A DNA stretch of 64,000 nucleotides from an uncultured Muribaculaceae bacterium. Its GTDB lineage: Bacteria > Bacteroidota > Bacteroidia > Bacteroidales > Muribaculaceae. Of the stretch, positions 41,782 through 51,408 are shown one piece after another (the first letter of the stretch is position 1; the number at the start of each line of letters is the position of its first letter). The position numbers were made by a program, and so were the translations under genes. The notes beneath the pieces are model-generated. The model made no database searches and was not told where the DNA came from. It was given only the letters and a program-made list of their open reading frames with translations. The stretch lies in the NCBI GenBank assembly GCA_910588245.1, contig CAJUQP010000011.1, positions 15,265-79,264 of the forward strand, given 5' to 3'.

Positions 41782-44433
41782 ATGTCACAAACACATCATT
41801 ACACCGGCCTGACCGAGGCCGAAGTCGCGGAAAGCCGCGGGAAATATGGAGTCAACATCCTTACCCCTCCTGAGAAGGAGCCGCTGTGGAGACAGTTCCT
41901 GAAGAAATTCGGCGATCCGCTTATCATCATCCTTATGATCGCCGGGGTGCTGTCGGTCGGCATCTCCTGCTACGAATACTGGGGACTCGGCCAGGGGGCC
42001 GGCGTTTTCTTCGAACCCGTCGGGATCTTTATTGCCATTCTCCTCGCCACAGGCCTCGCGTTCATATTCGAGCTGAAGGCCGACAAAGAGTTCGCTCTGC
42101 TCAATCAGGTGAACGACGACGAGCCCGTGCAGGTGATACGCGGTGGCAACATCGTGCAGATAGCCAGGAAAGATGTCGTGGTCGGAGATATCGTCATCCT
42201 CAACACCGGAGAGGAGGTGCCTGCCGACGGTGAACTGCTCGAGGCTGTCATGCTCAACATCGACGAGTCGACCCTTACCGGCGAGCCCATATGCCACAAG
42301 ACCACCGATCAGACACAATTTGACAAGGAGGCCACCTTCCCGAGCAACCATGCCATGCGGGGCACGAAGATCATGGAGGGACACGGCGTCATGCGCGTGC
42401 TCGCGGTAGGCGACAGTACGGAGAATGGCAAGGTGTTCGAGGCCGCGCAGATCGACGACAGTGTCAAGACCCCGCTCAACGAGCAGCTCGACGGACTTGG
42501 CAAGCTTATAACCAGAGTATCCTACGGCTTCGCGGCAGCCATCATCGCCGGCCGTATCGTGATGTATTTCATCAACGTGCCGGAATTCGACTGGATGTCG
42601 CTTCTGGCATTCGTCCTCCAGACCCTGATGGTGGCCGTCACCCTCGTGGTGGTCGCCGTGCCTGAAGGACTTCCGATGGCTGTGACCCTCTCGCTCGCAT
42701 ATTCCATGCGCCGCATGCTTAAGACCAACAATCTCGTGCGCAAGATGCATGCCTGCGAGACTATGGGCGCCGCAACTGTGATATGCACCGACAAGACCGG
42801 CACTCTTACCCAGAACCAGATGCAGGTCTACAAGGCCGATTTCTTCGGAGAGCCGTCAGACGATATCCTCTTTGAGGGAATCGCCGTGAATTCCACCGCG
42901 CAGCTCGATCTCTCCGACGCCAAACCTCAGGTGCTCGGCAATCCCACGGAGGGAGCCCTGCTCCTGTGGCTCCGGAAGAGAGGCGTCAACTATCTCGATA
43001 TCCGTGAGAAAGCGGCGCGCCTGGAGGAACTCCCCTTCTCCACCGAGCGCAAATATATGGCCACTGTCGTGAAGTCGGCGTCCGGGAAGGTCATACTCTA
43101 CGTGAAAGGGGCTCCGGAGATCGTATTCGCCATGTGCCGCGACACCGCCGGAGTTACAAAAGCCGAGATCGACGCCAGGCTCCTCGAATATCAGAACCAG
43201 GCCATGCGCACTCTCGGTTTCGCCTGGCAGGAGATCATGCCGGGCGACAAGACCATCGAAGACGGCCGTGTCGTGGCCGGCAACCTCACGTTCCTCGGGA
43301 TCGTGGCGATCTCCGATCCTGTGCGCGCCGATGTGCCGATGGCGGTCAGGGAGGTCATCGACGCCGGCATCAAGGTAAAGATTGTCACCGGCGACACCCC
43401 CGGCACCGCGAAAGAGATAGGGCGTCAGATCGGCCTCTGGGACGACACCGCCGACGGCGACCGCAACATCATCACCGGCACTGAGTTCGCCGAGCTCTCC
43501 GATAAGGAGTTGAAAGAACGTGTCGGCGACCTGAAGATCATAGCCCGTGCACGTCCGATGGACAAGAAACGCCTCGTGGAGGCCCTGCAAGCCAACAATG
43601 AGGTCGTGGCCGTGACAGGCGACGGCACCAACGACGCCCCGGCTCTCAAGACGGCGCATGTCGGCCTCTCGATGGGCGACGGCACATCGGTGGCCAAGGA
43701 GGCGTCAGACATCACCATCATCGACAACTCCTTCTCCTCCATAGGCCGGGCAGTGATGTGGGGCCGGTCACTATATCAGAACATACAGCGCTTCATACTC
43801 TTCCAGATGACGGTGAATGTGGCGGCCTGCTTCATAGTGCTCTGCGGGGCCTTCATGGGGATGCAGTCGCCGCTGACGGTGACCCAGATGCTCTGGGTCA
43901 ACCTGATCATGGACACCTTCGCGGCCATGGCGCTCGCCTCGTTGCCCCCCTCGCGGTCGGTGATGAAAGAGAAACCGCGCCCTCGCGAGGCGTTCATCAT
44001 CAACAGCCCGATGTGGAGATCGATCATCGGGGTCGGGGGAATCTTCTTCCTCCTCCTTTTAGCGCTGCTCTATTATTTCGAGCATACAGATATCACATGC
44101 CTCACTCAGGTCGGACATGTGGCCATGGGTCCGAACACCGGACTGAGCGCCTACGAGCTCTCGCTCTTCTTCACGATCTTTGTCTTCCTCCAGTTCTGGA
44201 ACATGTTTAATGCACGCGCTTTCGAGACAGGCCGTTCGGCATTCCATTTCAAAGACTGCGAAGGCTTCGGGCTCATCGCCCTCCTCATCCTTTTCGGCCA
44301 GATCCTGATCGTGAGCATCGGAGGAGAATTTTTCAATGTCGTCCCGCTGAAAGCCATCGACTGGGTGATCATCATCGGAGGCACCTCACTGGTGCTCTGG
44401 ATCGGAGAGCTTCTCCGCCTCTTCAGGAAATAA
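41782..44433 (+). CDS. Calcium-translocating P-type ATPase (PMCA/SERCA-like)
   Basis: 883-aa P2-type ATPase that exports Ca2+ using ATP. It has the N-terminal cation-ATPase domain (TGLTEAEVAESRGKYGVN), the actuator motif ESTLTGEP, the TM4 motif VVAVPEGLPMAVTLSLAYS, the phosphorylated Asp in CTDKTGTLTQNQ (D337), KGAPE in the nucleotide domain, and TGDGTNDAPALK. TM5-6 carry MLWVNLIMDTFAAMALAS. Ten TM helices are expected. Base composition is noticeably GC-richer than neighbouring genes. A terminator follows. Confidence 0.93.
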   Translation: MSQTHHYTGLTEAEVAESRGKYGVNILTPPEKEPLWRQFLKKFGDPLIIILMIAGVLSVGISCYEYWGLGQGAGVFFEPVGIFIAILLATGLAFIFELKADKEFALLNQVNDDEPVQVIRGGNIVQIARKDVVVGDIVILNTGEEVPADGELLEAVMLNIDESTLTGEPICHKTTDQTQFDKEATFPSNHAMRGTKIMEGHGVMRVLAVGDSTENGKVFEAAQIDDSVKTPLNEQLDGLGKLITRVSYGFAAAIIAGRIVMYFINVPEFDWMSLLAFVLQTLMVAVTLVVVAVPEGLPMAVTLSLAYSMRRMLKTNNLVRKMHACETMGAATVICTDKTGTLTQNQMQVYKADFFGEPSDDILFEGIAVNSTAQLDLSDAKPQVLGNPTEGALLLWLRKRGVNYLDIREKAARLEELPFSTERKYMATVVKSASGKVILYVKGAPEIVFAMCRDTAGVTKAEIDARLLEYQNQAMRTLGFAWQEIMPGDKTIEDGRVVAGNLTFLGIVAISDPVRADVPMAVREVIDAGIKVKIVTGDTPGTAKEIGRQIGLWDDTADGDRNIITGTEFAELSDKELKERVGDLKIIARARPMDKKRLVEALQANNEVVAVTGDGTNDAPALKTAHVGLSMGDGTSVAKEASDITIIDNSFSSIGRAVMWGRSLYQNIQRFILFQMTVNVAACFIVLCGAFMGMQSPLTVTQMLWVNLIMDTFAAMALASLPPSRSVMKEKPRPREAFIINSPMWRSIIGVGGIFFLLLLALLYYFEHTDITCLTQVGHVAMGPNTGLSAYELSLFFTIFVFLQFWNMFNARAFETGRSAFHFKDCEGFGLIALLILFGQILIVSIGGEFFNVVPLKAIDWVIIIGGTSLVLWIGELLRLFRK

Positions 44434-44455
44434 CCCCGACATAACCCCACCCCTT

Positions 44456-44486
44456 CCGCCGCGGCAATCCCCGATTGTCGCGGCGG
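44456..44486 (+). terminator. Terminator of the P-type ATPase gene
   Basis: CCGCCGCGGCAAT and ATTGTCGCGGCGG pair with one mismatch around CCCCG, followed by TTGTTTTT. Confidence 0.88.
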
Positions 44487-44646
44487 TTGTTTTTCACAAC
44501 AGAAAAAACGCGCGGAGGCGCAACGGGCTCGCGAAGTTTTAAGATCTTTGCGTTGTGATGTCAACTGGTGATGTGATATTTTCGCTGGGAAAGGCTTGTT
44601 TCGATTCGTAATAGCCCGATAAAAAAGGGATATTTTTTAATCGCAT

Positions 44647-44678
44647 ACTGCCAATCTCAATAAAAATAGTTATCTTTG
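44647..44678 (+). promoter_or_regulatory. Probable promoter of the restriction-modification island
   Basis: TATCTTTG (44671-44678) followed by C is a perfect -7 box; ACTG (44647-44650), 20 nt upstream, is a poor -33. Transcription would start near 44685, giving a leader of about 145 nt. Confidence 0.55.
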
Positions 44679-44735
44679 CATCTATTGATAGCAACGCTAA
44701 TCTGAAAATGACCAAGTAATTATCACAAAGACATA

Positions 44736-44817
44736 CGGCGAGAGCCGAATACTTTGAGAATACTCATGTAGGCGTTACGGGCTTTGGTCGGCCTTCAGAT
44801 GCTACTTGGGTGTTCTC
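44736..44817 (+). promoter_or_regulatory. Structured mRNA leader of the restriction-modification operon
   Basis: CGGC-GAGA-GCCG (44736-44747) is a GNRA-loop hairpin. GAGAATACTC (44756-44765) pairs fully with GGGTGTTCTC (44808-44817) if two G-U pairs are allowed, enclosing a 42-nt domain with further short stems. The long stem ends 11 nt before the helicase ATG at 44829, so folding could control translation. The family is not recognised. Confidence 0.5.
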
Positions 44818-44828
44818 ATCTTGTTTAT

Positions 44829-47800
44829 ATGGAATTTATAGACAACGTAAATAAGACGTTAAAAGACGATATGGCAACCACCTTGCACACAGGCTCCAAG
44901 GTGGCTATTGCCGCGTCATGTTTTTCCATATATGCATTTCAAGAACTGAAAGAGCAACTCTCAGATATATCTGAACTTCGCTTTATTTTCACTTCGCCTT
45001 CTTTCATAACCGAAAAGGCTGACAAGCAAAAGCGCGAGTTCTACATTCCACGTCTTAATCGTGAACGTGACCTCTATGGCTCCGAGTTTGAAATCAAGCT
45101 TCGCAATGAACTTTCTTTAAAAGCCGTTGCGAAAGAGTGTGCTGAGTGGATTCGTAAAAAGGTTTGCTTCAAATCCAACCGCACCAATGCCGGGATGCCG
45201 TCATTTGCCACTATTGACGACACTACATATATGCCACTTGGAGGCTTTACCACAGTTGAGTTAGGTTGCGAGCGCGGTAATAGCCTCGCTATCGCAATCA
45301 ATAAGATGGAGGCACCATTCTCTCAACAGTATCTTCAAATCTTCAATCAGATTTGGAACGACGGAGACAAACTTCAGGTCGTTACAGAGAAAGTGCTCGA
45401 CAATATCACCAACGCTTACAAAGAAAACTCCCCGGAGTTTATCTATTTTGTTACACTCTACAATATCTTCAACGAATTTCTTGAAGATATTTCGGAAGAT
45501 GTGCTTCCCAATGAAGCTACAGGTTTTAAGTCAAGCGTTATCTGGAACAAGCTCTACAATTTCCAACGTGATGCGGCTCTTGCCATCATCAACAAGCTCG
45601 AAAAGTATAACGGCTGTATCCTCGCCGATTCCGTCGGTCTTGGCAAGACATTCACCGCACTTTCGGTCATAAAGTATTACGAAAACCGAAACAAGTCCGT
45701 TCTCGTTCTTTGCCCCAAAAAACTGCACGACAACTGGGTTACATACCGTAGCAACTATGTCAATAACCCTCTCGTTGCCGATCGTTTGCGCTATGATATT
45801 CTCTATCATACCGACCTGTCGCGCTCGTCGGGTCAGAGCAACGGCCTCGACCTCGAACACATAAACTGGGGCAATTATGACCTTGTGGTAATTGACGAGA
45901 GCCACAATTTCCGTAACGGCGGCAAAGTTACCACCGACGAGAATGACGAGAATCCGCGCGAGAACCGCTATCTCCAGTTGATGAACAAGGTTATCCGCGC
46001 CGGGGTCAAGACCAAGGTGCTTATGTTGTCGGCTACACCGGTCAACAATCGCTTCAACGACCTGCGCAATCAGCTTGCCCTCGCTTACGAGGGAGACAGC
46101 TCGATTATGGACGCGCAGCTCAAAACATCAAGCTCTCTCGACGATATTTTTCGTCAGGCTCAGACCGCGTTCAACCGTTGGTCGAAACTTCCTGCCGAGG
46201 AACGAACCACAAAGACATTGCTCGAAATGTTGAGCTTCGATTTCTTTGAAGTCCTCGACAGCGTAACCATTGCCCGCTCCCGCAAGCATATCGAGCAATA
46301 TTACGATACCACCGACATCGGAAAATTCCCGGAGAGACTGAAACCAATCTCCCGCGCTCCCAAACTTACTGACCTACCTACTGCGGTCAGCTTCAATGAT
46401 ATTTTCGTCAGTGTGACGGAACTAAACCTCGCCATCTACACACCTTCCGATTTCATCCTGCCGAGCAAACTGGAGAAATATATGGAAGTGCGCGAGGATG
46501 GACGTTTTAGCAATCTTTCGCGCAGTGGCCGTGAACGTGGCATCAGGCAACTTATGAGCATTAACCTGCTCAAACGTCTCGAAAGTTCTGTCAATTCGTT
46601 CCGCCTGACCCTTGAACGAATCAGAAAATATATCGAAGCTACGATAAATGCCATAGATGAACTTGCCGCCAAGCAAGAACCTTCAATGGTCTGCGATTAT
46701 GATTTCTCATACGGTCTCGACTTCGACGAGAGGGAGGACACCGTCTTTATCGGGAACAAGAAGACCAAAATCGCACTGGAGGATATGGACTATGTTCAAT
46801 GGCGCGGCTATCTTGCCAAGGACCTCGACAATCTGAACACACTGCTGTTCATGCTTGCCGACATCACCCCTGAACATGACAGCAAACTGCAGATGCTCAT
46901 TGAGGAGATCCGTAATAAGTTTGCCAATCCTATCAATGGTGACAACAAGAAGATAATAGTCTTCACGGCTTTCTCCGACACAGCTCAGTATCTCTACGAG
47001 AACATAGCACCGCTCATTAAGGAGCGTACAGGGCTTAACACAGCCCTTGTGTCGGGAGACGTCGAAGCTCGCTCGACCCTAAAATTACGAGAGAAACTGG
47101 ACTTTAACAAAGGCCTTACGCTGTTTTCGCCGATTTCCAAGGAAAAGGCGACAATCTATCCCCATATTAATGAGGAAATAGATGTGCTTATCGCTACCGA
47201 CTGTATCTCGGAAGGTCAGAACTTACAGGACTGCGACTTCCTCATTAACTACGATATACACTGGAACCCCGTGCGTATCATTCAGCGCTTCGGTCGTATC
47301 GACCGCATCGGCTCGCGCAACGCGGTGATTCAGCTCGTCAACTATTGGCCCGACATGGACCTTGACGATTATATCAATCTCAAAGGCCGTGTCGAGGCTC
47401 GTATGAAAGTATCGGTTCTTACCGCCACCGGCGATGACAATCCCCTTTCAGCCGAGGAACAGGGCGACCTCAAATATCGCCGCGACCAGTTGGAACGCCT
47501 AAAAGAGGAAGTCGTCGATATTGAGGAAATGAACACCGGTGTATCCATAATGGACCTGGGCCTGAATGAATTTCGTTTAGACTTGCTCGACTACATGAAG
47601 CAGAGGCACGACATCGAGCATACACCGATGGGGCTTCATGCCCTCGTCGCTTCCGATAAGGACGCACCTCCTGGTGTTATTTTCGTGCTCAAAAATCGCA
47701 ATAACGAAATCAACATCGACCGTAAGAACAGGCTCCACCCGTTTTATATGGTCTATATCTCGAAGGACTCCGAGGTAATTGTAGATCATCTCGACCCGAA

Positions 47801-48068
47801 AGACCTTCTCGACCGTATGCGCCACCTTTGCCGTGGCAAGTCCGAACCTATACTTGAACTATGTCGCAAGTTCAACGCCGAAACTCGCGACGGTCAGCGT
47901 ATGGGAACATACTCCCGTCTGCTCGGCGATGCCATCTCGTCGCTTATCAAGGTTAAGGAATCGACCGACCTCTTTTCGTTCCTCGACGGCGATACCGGCT
48001 CGCTATTCGGCAACGAAGTTCGTGGCCTCGATGACTTTGAGCTTATTTGTTTCTTAATTATCCGTTAA
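44829..48068 (+). CDS. SNF2-family helicase with N-terminal PLD-like domain, type III R-M associated
   Basis: 1079-aa superfamily 2 helicase and first gene of the defence operon. Residues about 10-120 resemble the PLD-like domain found in front of such helicases (KVAIAASCFSIYAFQELKEQL); a catalytic HKD is not obvious. The helicase core has DSVGLGKT (motif I), VIDESHNFR (motif II), LSATPVNN (motif III), and the second RecA fold with TDCISEGQNLQ and IIQRFGRIDRIGS (motif VI). The ATG at 44829 (MEFIDNVNK) is used; an upstream TTG frame falls in the structured leader. Helicases of this type regularly precede DUF4391, Mod and Res genes. The next ORF starts 2 nt after its stop. Confidence 0.85.
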   Translation: MEFIDNVNKTLKDDMATTLHTGSKVAIAASCFSIYAFQELKEQLSDISELRFIFTSPSFITEKADKQKREFYIPRLNRERDLYGSEFEIKLRNELSLKAVAKECAEWIRKKVCFKSNRTNAGMPSFATIDDTTYMPLGGFTTVELGCERGNSLAIAINKMEAPFSQQYLQIFNQIWNDGDKLQVVTEKVLDNITNAYKENSPEFIYFVTLYNIFNEFLEDISEDVLPNEATGFKSSVIWNKLYNFQRDAALAIINKLEKYNGCILADSVGLGKTFTALSVIKYYENRNKSVLVLCPKKLHDNWVTYRSNYVNNPLVADRLRYDILYHTDLSRSSGQSNGLDLEHINWGNYDLVVIDESHNFRNGGKVTTDENDENPRENRYLQLMNKVIRAGVKTKVLMLSATPVNNRFNDLRNQLALAYEGDSSIMDAQLKTSSSLDDIFRQAQTAFNRWSKLPAEERTTKTLLEMLSFDFFEVLDSVTIARSRKHIEQYYDTTDIGKFPERLKPISRAPKLTDLPTAVSFNDIFVSVTELNLAIYTPSDFILPSKLEKYMEVREDGRFSNLSRSGRERGIRQLMSINLLKRLESSVNSFRLTLERIRKYIEATINAIDELAAKQEPSMVCDYDFSYGLDFDEREDTVFIGNKKTKIALEDMDYVQWRGYLAKDLDNLNTLLFMLADITPEHDSKLQMLIEEIRNKFANPINGDNKKIIVFTAFSDTAQYLYENIAPLIKERTGLNTALVSGDVEARSTLKLREKLDFNKGLTLFSPISKEKATIYPHINEEIDVLIATDCISEGQNLQDCDFLINYDIHWNPVRIIQRFGRIDRIGSRNAVIQLVNYWPDMDLDDYINLKGRVEARMKVSVLTATGDDNPLSAEEQGDLKYRRDQLERLKEEVVDIEEMNTGVSIMDLGLNEFRLDLLDYMKQRHDIEHTPMGLHALVASDKDAPPGVIFVLKNRNNEINIDRKNRLHPFYMVYISKDSEVIVDHLDPKDLLDRMRHLCRGKSEPILELCRKFNAETRDGQRMGTYSRLLGDAISSLIKVKESTDLFSFLDGDTGSLFGNEVRGLDDFELICFLIIR

Positions 48069-48070
48069 AT

Positions 48071-49885
48071 ATGGGAATTTATACTATAGAATATCTTAAA
48101 GGACTCCGTGAATCGGAAGACCATGTTGAATTCAAGGCTGCTGAACATGGTAATTTTGCTTATGACGGGGGGACAAAACCAAATCCCAAAGATCGGCGCA
48201 AATGTATTCTTGGTTATGTCACTGCATTGTGCAATGCTGGAGGTGGTGCATTAGTCCTCGGAATGCACGACTCTTATCCTCATTATGTTGTCGGAACTCA
48301 GCAATGCCTCAATGCATTGGGTAAATTGGAAAACAAAATTTACAAAGACACTGGCATTTTAACGAGTATATATGAACTCTTTGAAAATCCAACATCAAAG
48401 ACGGGTCGTGTAGTTGTAATAGAAGTAGAAGGTCGTCCCATTGGTCGCCTTTTCAGCTTTGAAGATGTCTATCTTACTCGAGTTGGTGAAGACTTGCTAC
48501 CTATGCCGGTCGAGCAAACCTTTAGCGTCTTACAAGAAACAGAACCAGATTTCTCGTCTGAAATATGCCCTGGTCTTAAGCTATCTGATCTTGATACGGA
48601 AGCCATCAGGATATTTAAGGAGCGGTATTCAGATAAACAAAATAATAAGCATTTCAAAGCCCTTTCAAACAAACAAGCATTGAGTGACGTCAAATTAATT
48701 AATGGCAATAAGGTCACTTACGCAGCATTAATTCTGTTAGGCAAGAAAGAGTGTATCCAAAAATATCTTCCTCAAGCGTCAATCATACTTGAATATAGAA
48801 AATCAGAGGCCTCCATTACATTTGATAACCGGCAACAATACTGTGGACCATTCTTCAGAATAATAGATGAACTTTGGCACGACATTAATCTGCGTAACAG
48901 CAAAATAGACATCCAAAACAATTCATATATCGATAATATACCGTATTTTCGTGAAGATGTCATTCGAGAGGCTATAAATAACGCTATAGCTCATAGAGAC
49001 TATCGCAAAACCAGTGAGGTGGTTATCAAATTATATCCTGAACTTTTTGTTGTCATCAATGCAGGTGGCTTTCCTTTAGGTGTTACTATTGACAACCTTT
49101 TGGAGGTGCCAAGTACTCCTCGCAACAGATTACTTGCCGATGTTATGGCAGTCACCGGTTTAGTCGAACGTTCTGGACAAGGTGTAGATAAGATTTTCAG
49201 GGAGACGATTTCCGAGGGGAAAGAAAAGCCGGATTATAGCCGTTCTGATTTCTTTCGAGTGGAACTACATATTTCTGCCGCAATCAAGGATGTTTCATTC
49301 GCATTGTTTCTTGAATCTGAGCAACGTGATTTGAAAGATGAAGAAAAGCTTTCTGTTTTCGAGGTAATTGCTTTGGACGAGATTCGGAAAAACAATTCCC
49401 GTTCGGTACCTAAGAATATTATACACAGTCTCTTGAATAGGAACCTTATCGAAAAGAGAGGCCAAACAAGTGGCACATATTATATATTATCCCGAAGTTA
49501 TTATGAATTTAGTGATAATAAAGGAGAATATAGCCAGAAAGCCAATTGGAATACCTCGCAGGCTATGCCTCTAATATTTGCCCATTTATCGCAATTCTCC
49601 AGCGCGAAAATGAGAGATTTCGCAGCCTTGTTGGAGCCTCATTTGAGCAGACGACAAGTCCGCTCGCTAATTGATTCGTTAGTAGAAAGAGGAACTCTCA
49701 AAAAGAATGGAATAGGATCTGGCACATATTACACTATAAGCGAATCTTTTATCAAAAGTTCCGAACTCTTAGTTGAGGCGATCAGCATTGGTTTGGAAGA
49801 ACTCCAGAAACGAAGTTCTCAAACTCAAAGTGGCCAAAACCATGTCCAAACGACGTCCAAAAATGAGACTAAAAACAATGGTTGA
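48071..49885 (+). CDS. AlbA_2 (Schlafen-like) ATP-binding protein with C-terminal winged helices
   Basis: 604 aa. Residues about 5-130 are an AlbA_2/SLFN-type domain (RESEDHVEFKAAEHG and ALCNAGGGALVLGMHD). The middle, about 290-400, matches the HATPase-like C-terminal part of this family (REAINNAIAHRDYRK and GLVERSGQGVDKIFRE). Two winged-helix-like segments follow, each ending in a repeated GSGTYY/TSGTYYI beta hairpin (about 455-475 and 550-575), and a Gln/Ser/Asn tail. The ATG at 48071 is used. Such proteins act as transcription regulators or, in SLFN form, as nucleases in defence. Its place inside the operon suggests it controls or senses for the R-M system. AT-rich compared with the helicase gene. 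Confidence 0.8.
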   Translation: MGIYTIEYLKGLRESEDHVEFKAAEHGNFAYDGGTKPNPKDRRKCILGYVTALCNAGGGALVLGMHDSYPHYVVGTQQCLNALGKLENKIYKDTGILTSIYELFENPTSKTGRVVVIEVEGRPIGRLFSFEDVYLTRVGEDLLPMPVEQTFSVLQETEPDFSSEICPGLKLSDLDTEAIRIFKERYSDKQNNKHFKALSNKQALSDVKLINGNKVTYAALILLGKKECIQKYLPQASIILEYRKSEASITFDNRQQYCGPFFRIIDELWHDINLRNSKIDIQNNSYIDNIPYFREDVIREAINNAIAHRDYRKTSEVVIKLYPELFVVINAGGFPLGVTIDNLLEVPSTPRNRLLADVMAVTGLVERSGQGVDKIFRETISEGKEKPDYSRSDFFRVELHISAAIKDVSFALFLESEQRDLKDEEKLSVFEVIALDEIRKNNSRSVPKNIIHSLLNRNLIEKRGQTSGTYYILSRSYYEFSDNKGEYSQKANWNTSQAMPLIFAHLSQFSSAKMRDFAALLEPHLSRRQVRSLIDSLVERGTLKKNGIGSGTYYTISESFIKSSELLVEAISIGLEELQKRSSQTQSGQNHVQTTSKNETKNNG

Positions 49886-49954
49886 AGTACATAATAAGCT
49901 GAATATCAGAATATCTTAAATTGTCCAAAAACTCGTCCCAACTAAAGAATAACT

Positions 49955-50554
49955 ATGTTAGGCCTGCCGCAATCTACAGAAGTCAAGCGACCGCTACCGA
50001 AAGTGCAGCTTTATAAGCGGTTCGACTGGAAACCATCGCAACGTGAAAGTTTCGATGGGGATGTTTCGCATCTTGACTTCGTTAACTGGATTGCACCGCG
50101 CACCCTCCCGGCTATCGCTGAGGGTGCCGAAGTTAAGGAGATTTTCGTTATCGAAGTGTCGCTCAAATCACGCAACTTCGACACAAAGAGTATCGTCCTT
50201 CTCGCTAAAAGTATTCCGCAGCGCGTAATATACCTTCTTCGCTCTGAGGACAACGCTCTACTTGCGGTCTATCATACTAAGCTGTTCACTTCATCATGGC
50301 AGCCTCTTGACAATGTAAGTGTACCACTCGACGGCTTAAATCTCGATGCCGTTTGGCAGAATATCGTCGCTTTTGTCGGTGAATTGGAGGTCGCCGAAGG
50401 GAACTCTCTCACCGAACAAATTAAAGTCGATGAAGAACGGGCCAAACTTGTTCGTCAGATTGAGTCGCTGGAACGCTTAATGCGATCCACTTCTCAACCT
50501 CGCCGTCAACGGGAATTATATGCTGAAATCAAAAAATTAAAATCCATGCTATGA
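49955..50554 (+). CDS. DUF4391 domain protein of the type III R-M module
   Basis: 199-aa protein of the family that sits between the SNF2 helicase and mod in related clusters. Features are an early LPQSTEVKRPLPK-LY--F conserved start, an alpha/beta core with IYLLRSEDNALLAVYHTKLF, and a C-terminal coiled coil (RQIESLERLMRSTSQPRRQRELYAEIKKL). No catalytic residues are evident. It may be a scaffold linking helicase and Mod/Res, which is inference. Its stop overlaps the next start by ATGA. Confidence 0.75.
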   Translation: MLGLPQSTEVKRPLPKVQLYKRFDWKPSQRESFDGDVSHLDFVNWIAPRTLPAIAEGAEVKEIFVIEVSLKSRNFDTKSIVLLAKSIPQRVIYLLRSEDNALLAVYHTKLFTSSWQPLDNVSVPLDGLNLDAVWQNIVAFVGELEVAEGNSLTEQIKVDEERAKLVRQIESLERLMRSTSQPRRQRELYAEIKKLKSML

Positions 50555-51408
50555 AAACTAATAATAACTCCTTTTTTGATAGGTTCTGGGTGCCCATAGT
50601 TATTCTAATCGTTCTTATAATTCCGCCGTTGTTGAATTGGTTATTGCCAAAGTGGAATTTTAGCAATATCGGTGGAGACAACTCGGTTGTTGTGTGGCTT
50701 AACTTTTTGGCTTCTTACATCAATTCACTTATTTTCTGTGCTGTTACAATAATTGTACTTTACAAACAGATAAAGAGCAATGACATTCAGAATGAAGAAA
50801 ATAGAGAATCTAATAAATCCGAAAACGAATTAAATCGTAAATCGAACGAAATGCAGAACGAACAAAATCGGGATTTAACACTTCGTACTCTTAAGTACGA
50901 AAGTCGTTTATCTGCACTTGTAACGTTGCGTCCCGTATTATCAGACTATATCTCATTATTCGATTTGGATGAAATCAGTATAATGAATAAAAGATGGCAA
51001 CAACATAAACAGTCGGGTTCTGAAATCTGCGAATATATAAAAGGAAGAATAGAGAAAACTAAAAAAGTTTGGTATTCTCTTTCCTTGGAACTCTCAGCAC
51101 TCCCTGAATGTGACTCATATTATTCTAATCAGACAGAGCACTATAAAAGACTTTTAGAGCTTTACTCAACTTTTATATGTTTTTTCAGATTAGATGTTTC
51201 TGATTATAACTCTCAAGAGGGACGGGCCAAGATTAGACAATCATTAAACGAGAAATCTTACCTTTACCCATTTTTCAAAGAGCAGAATCATCCTTTTAAT
51301 GACATAATGATAGAGTTCTCTGATATATGTATACATAACGTATATTCTGAAACGCAATATTTCTTCAAAGAATACAAGACAAAATTAGAACAAATCATAT
51401 ATGGATAA
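50551..51408 (+). CDS. Two-TM coiled-coil protein inserted in the R-M operon
   Basis: 285-aa protein I do not recognise. TM1 spans about residues 12-32 and TM2 about 46-68. A Glu/Asn/Lys-rich coiled coil follows (about 72-105, with ENRESN, ENELNRKSNE and NEQNRDL repeats). The remaining 180 residues are helical and polar. The gene is strongly AT-rich, overlaps DUF4391 by 4 nt and mod by 8 nt, and is not part of the standard type III module. Two TM helices plus a sensor-like cytosolic coil is the layout of many membrane-disrupting abortive-infection effectors; this role is inferred. Confidence 0.7.
   Translation: MKTNNNSFFDRFWVPIVILIVLIIPPLLNWLLPKWNFSNIGGDNSVVVWLNFLASYINSLIFCAVTIIVLYKQIKSNDIQNEENRESNKSENELNRKSNEMQNEQNRDLTLRTLKYESRLSALVTLRPVLSDYISLFDLDEISIMNKRWQQHKQSGSEICEYIKGRIEKTKKVWYSLSLELSALPECDSYYSNQTEHYKRLLELYSTFICFFRLDVSDYNSQEGRAKIRQSLNEKSYLYPFFKEQNHPFNDIMIEFSDICIHNVYSETQYFFKEYKTKLEQIIYG

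Noticed and set aside
41785..42750. 321-codon frame antisense to the P-type ATPase
   Set aside because: Arises from the high GC content of the ATPase gene; His/Asp/Gly-rich with no domain.
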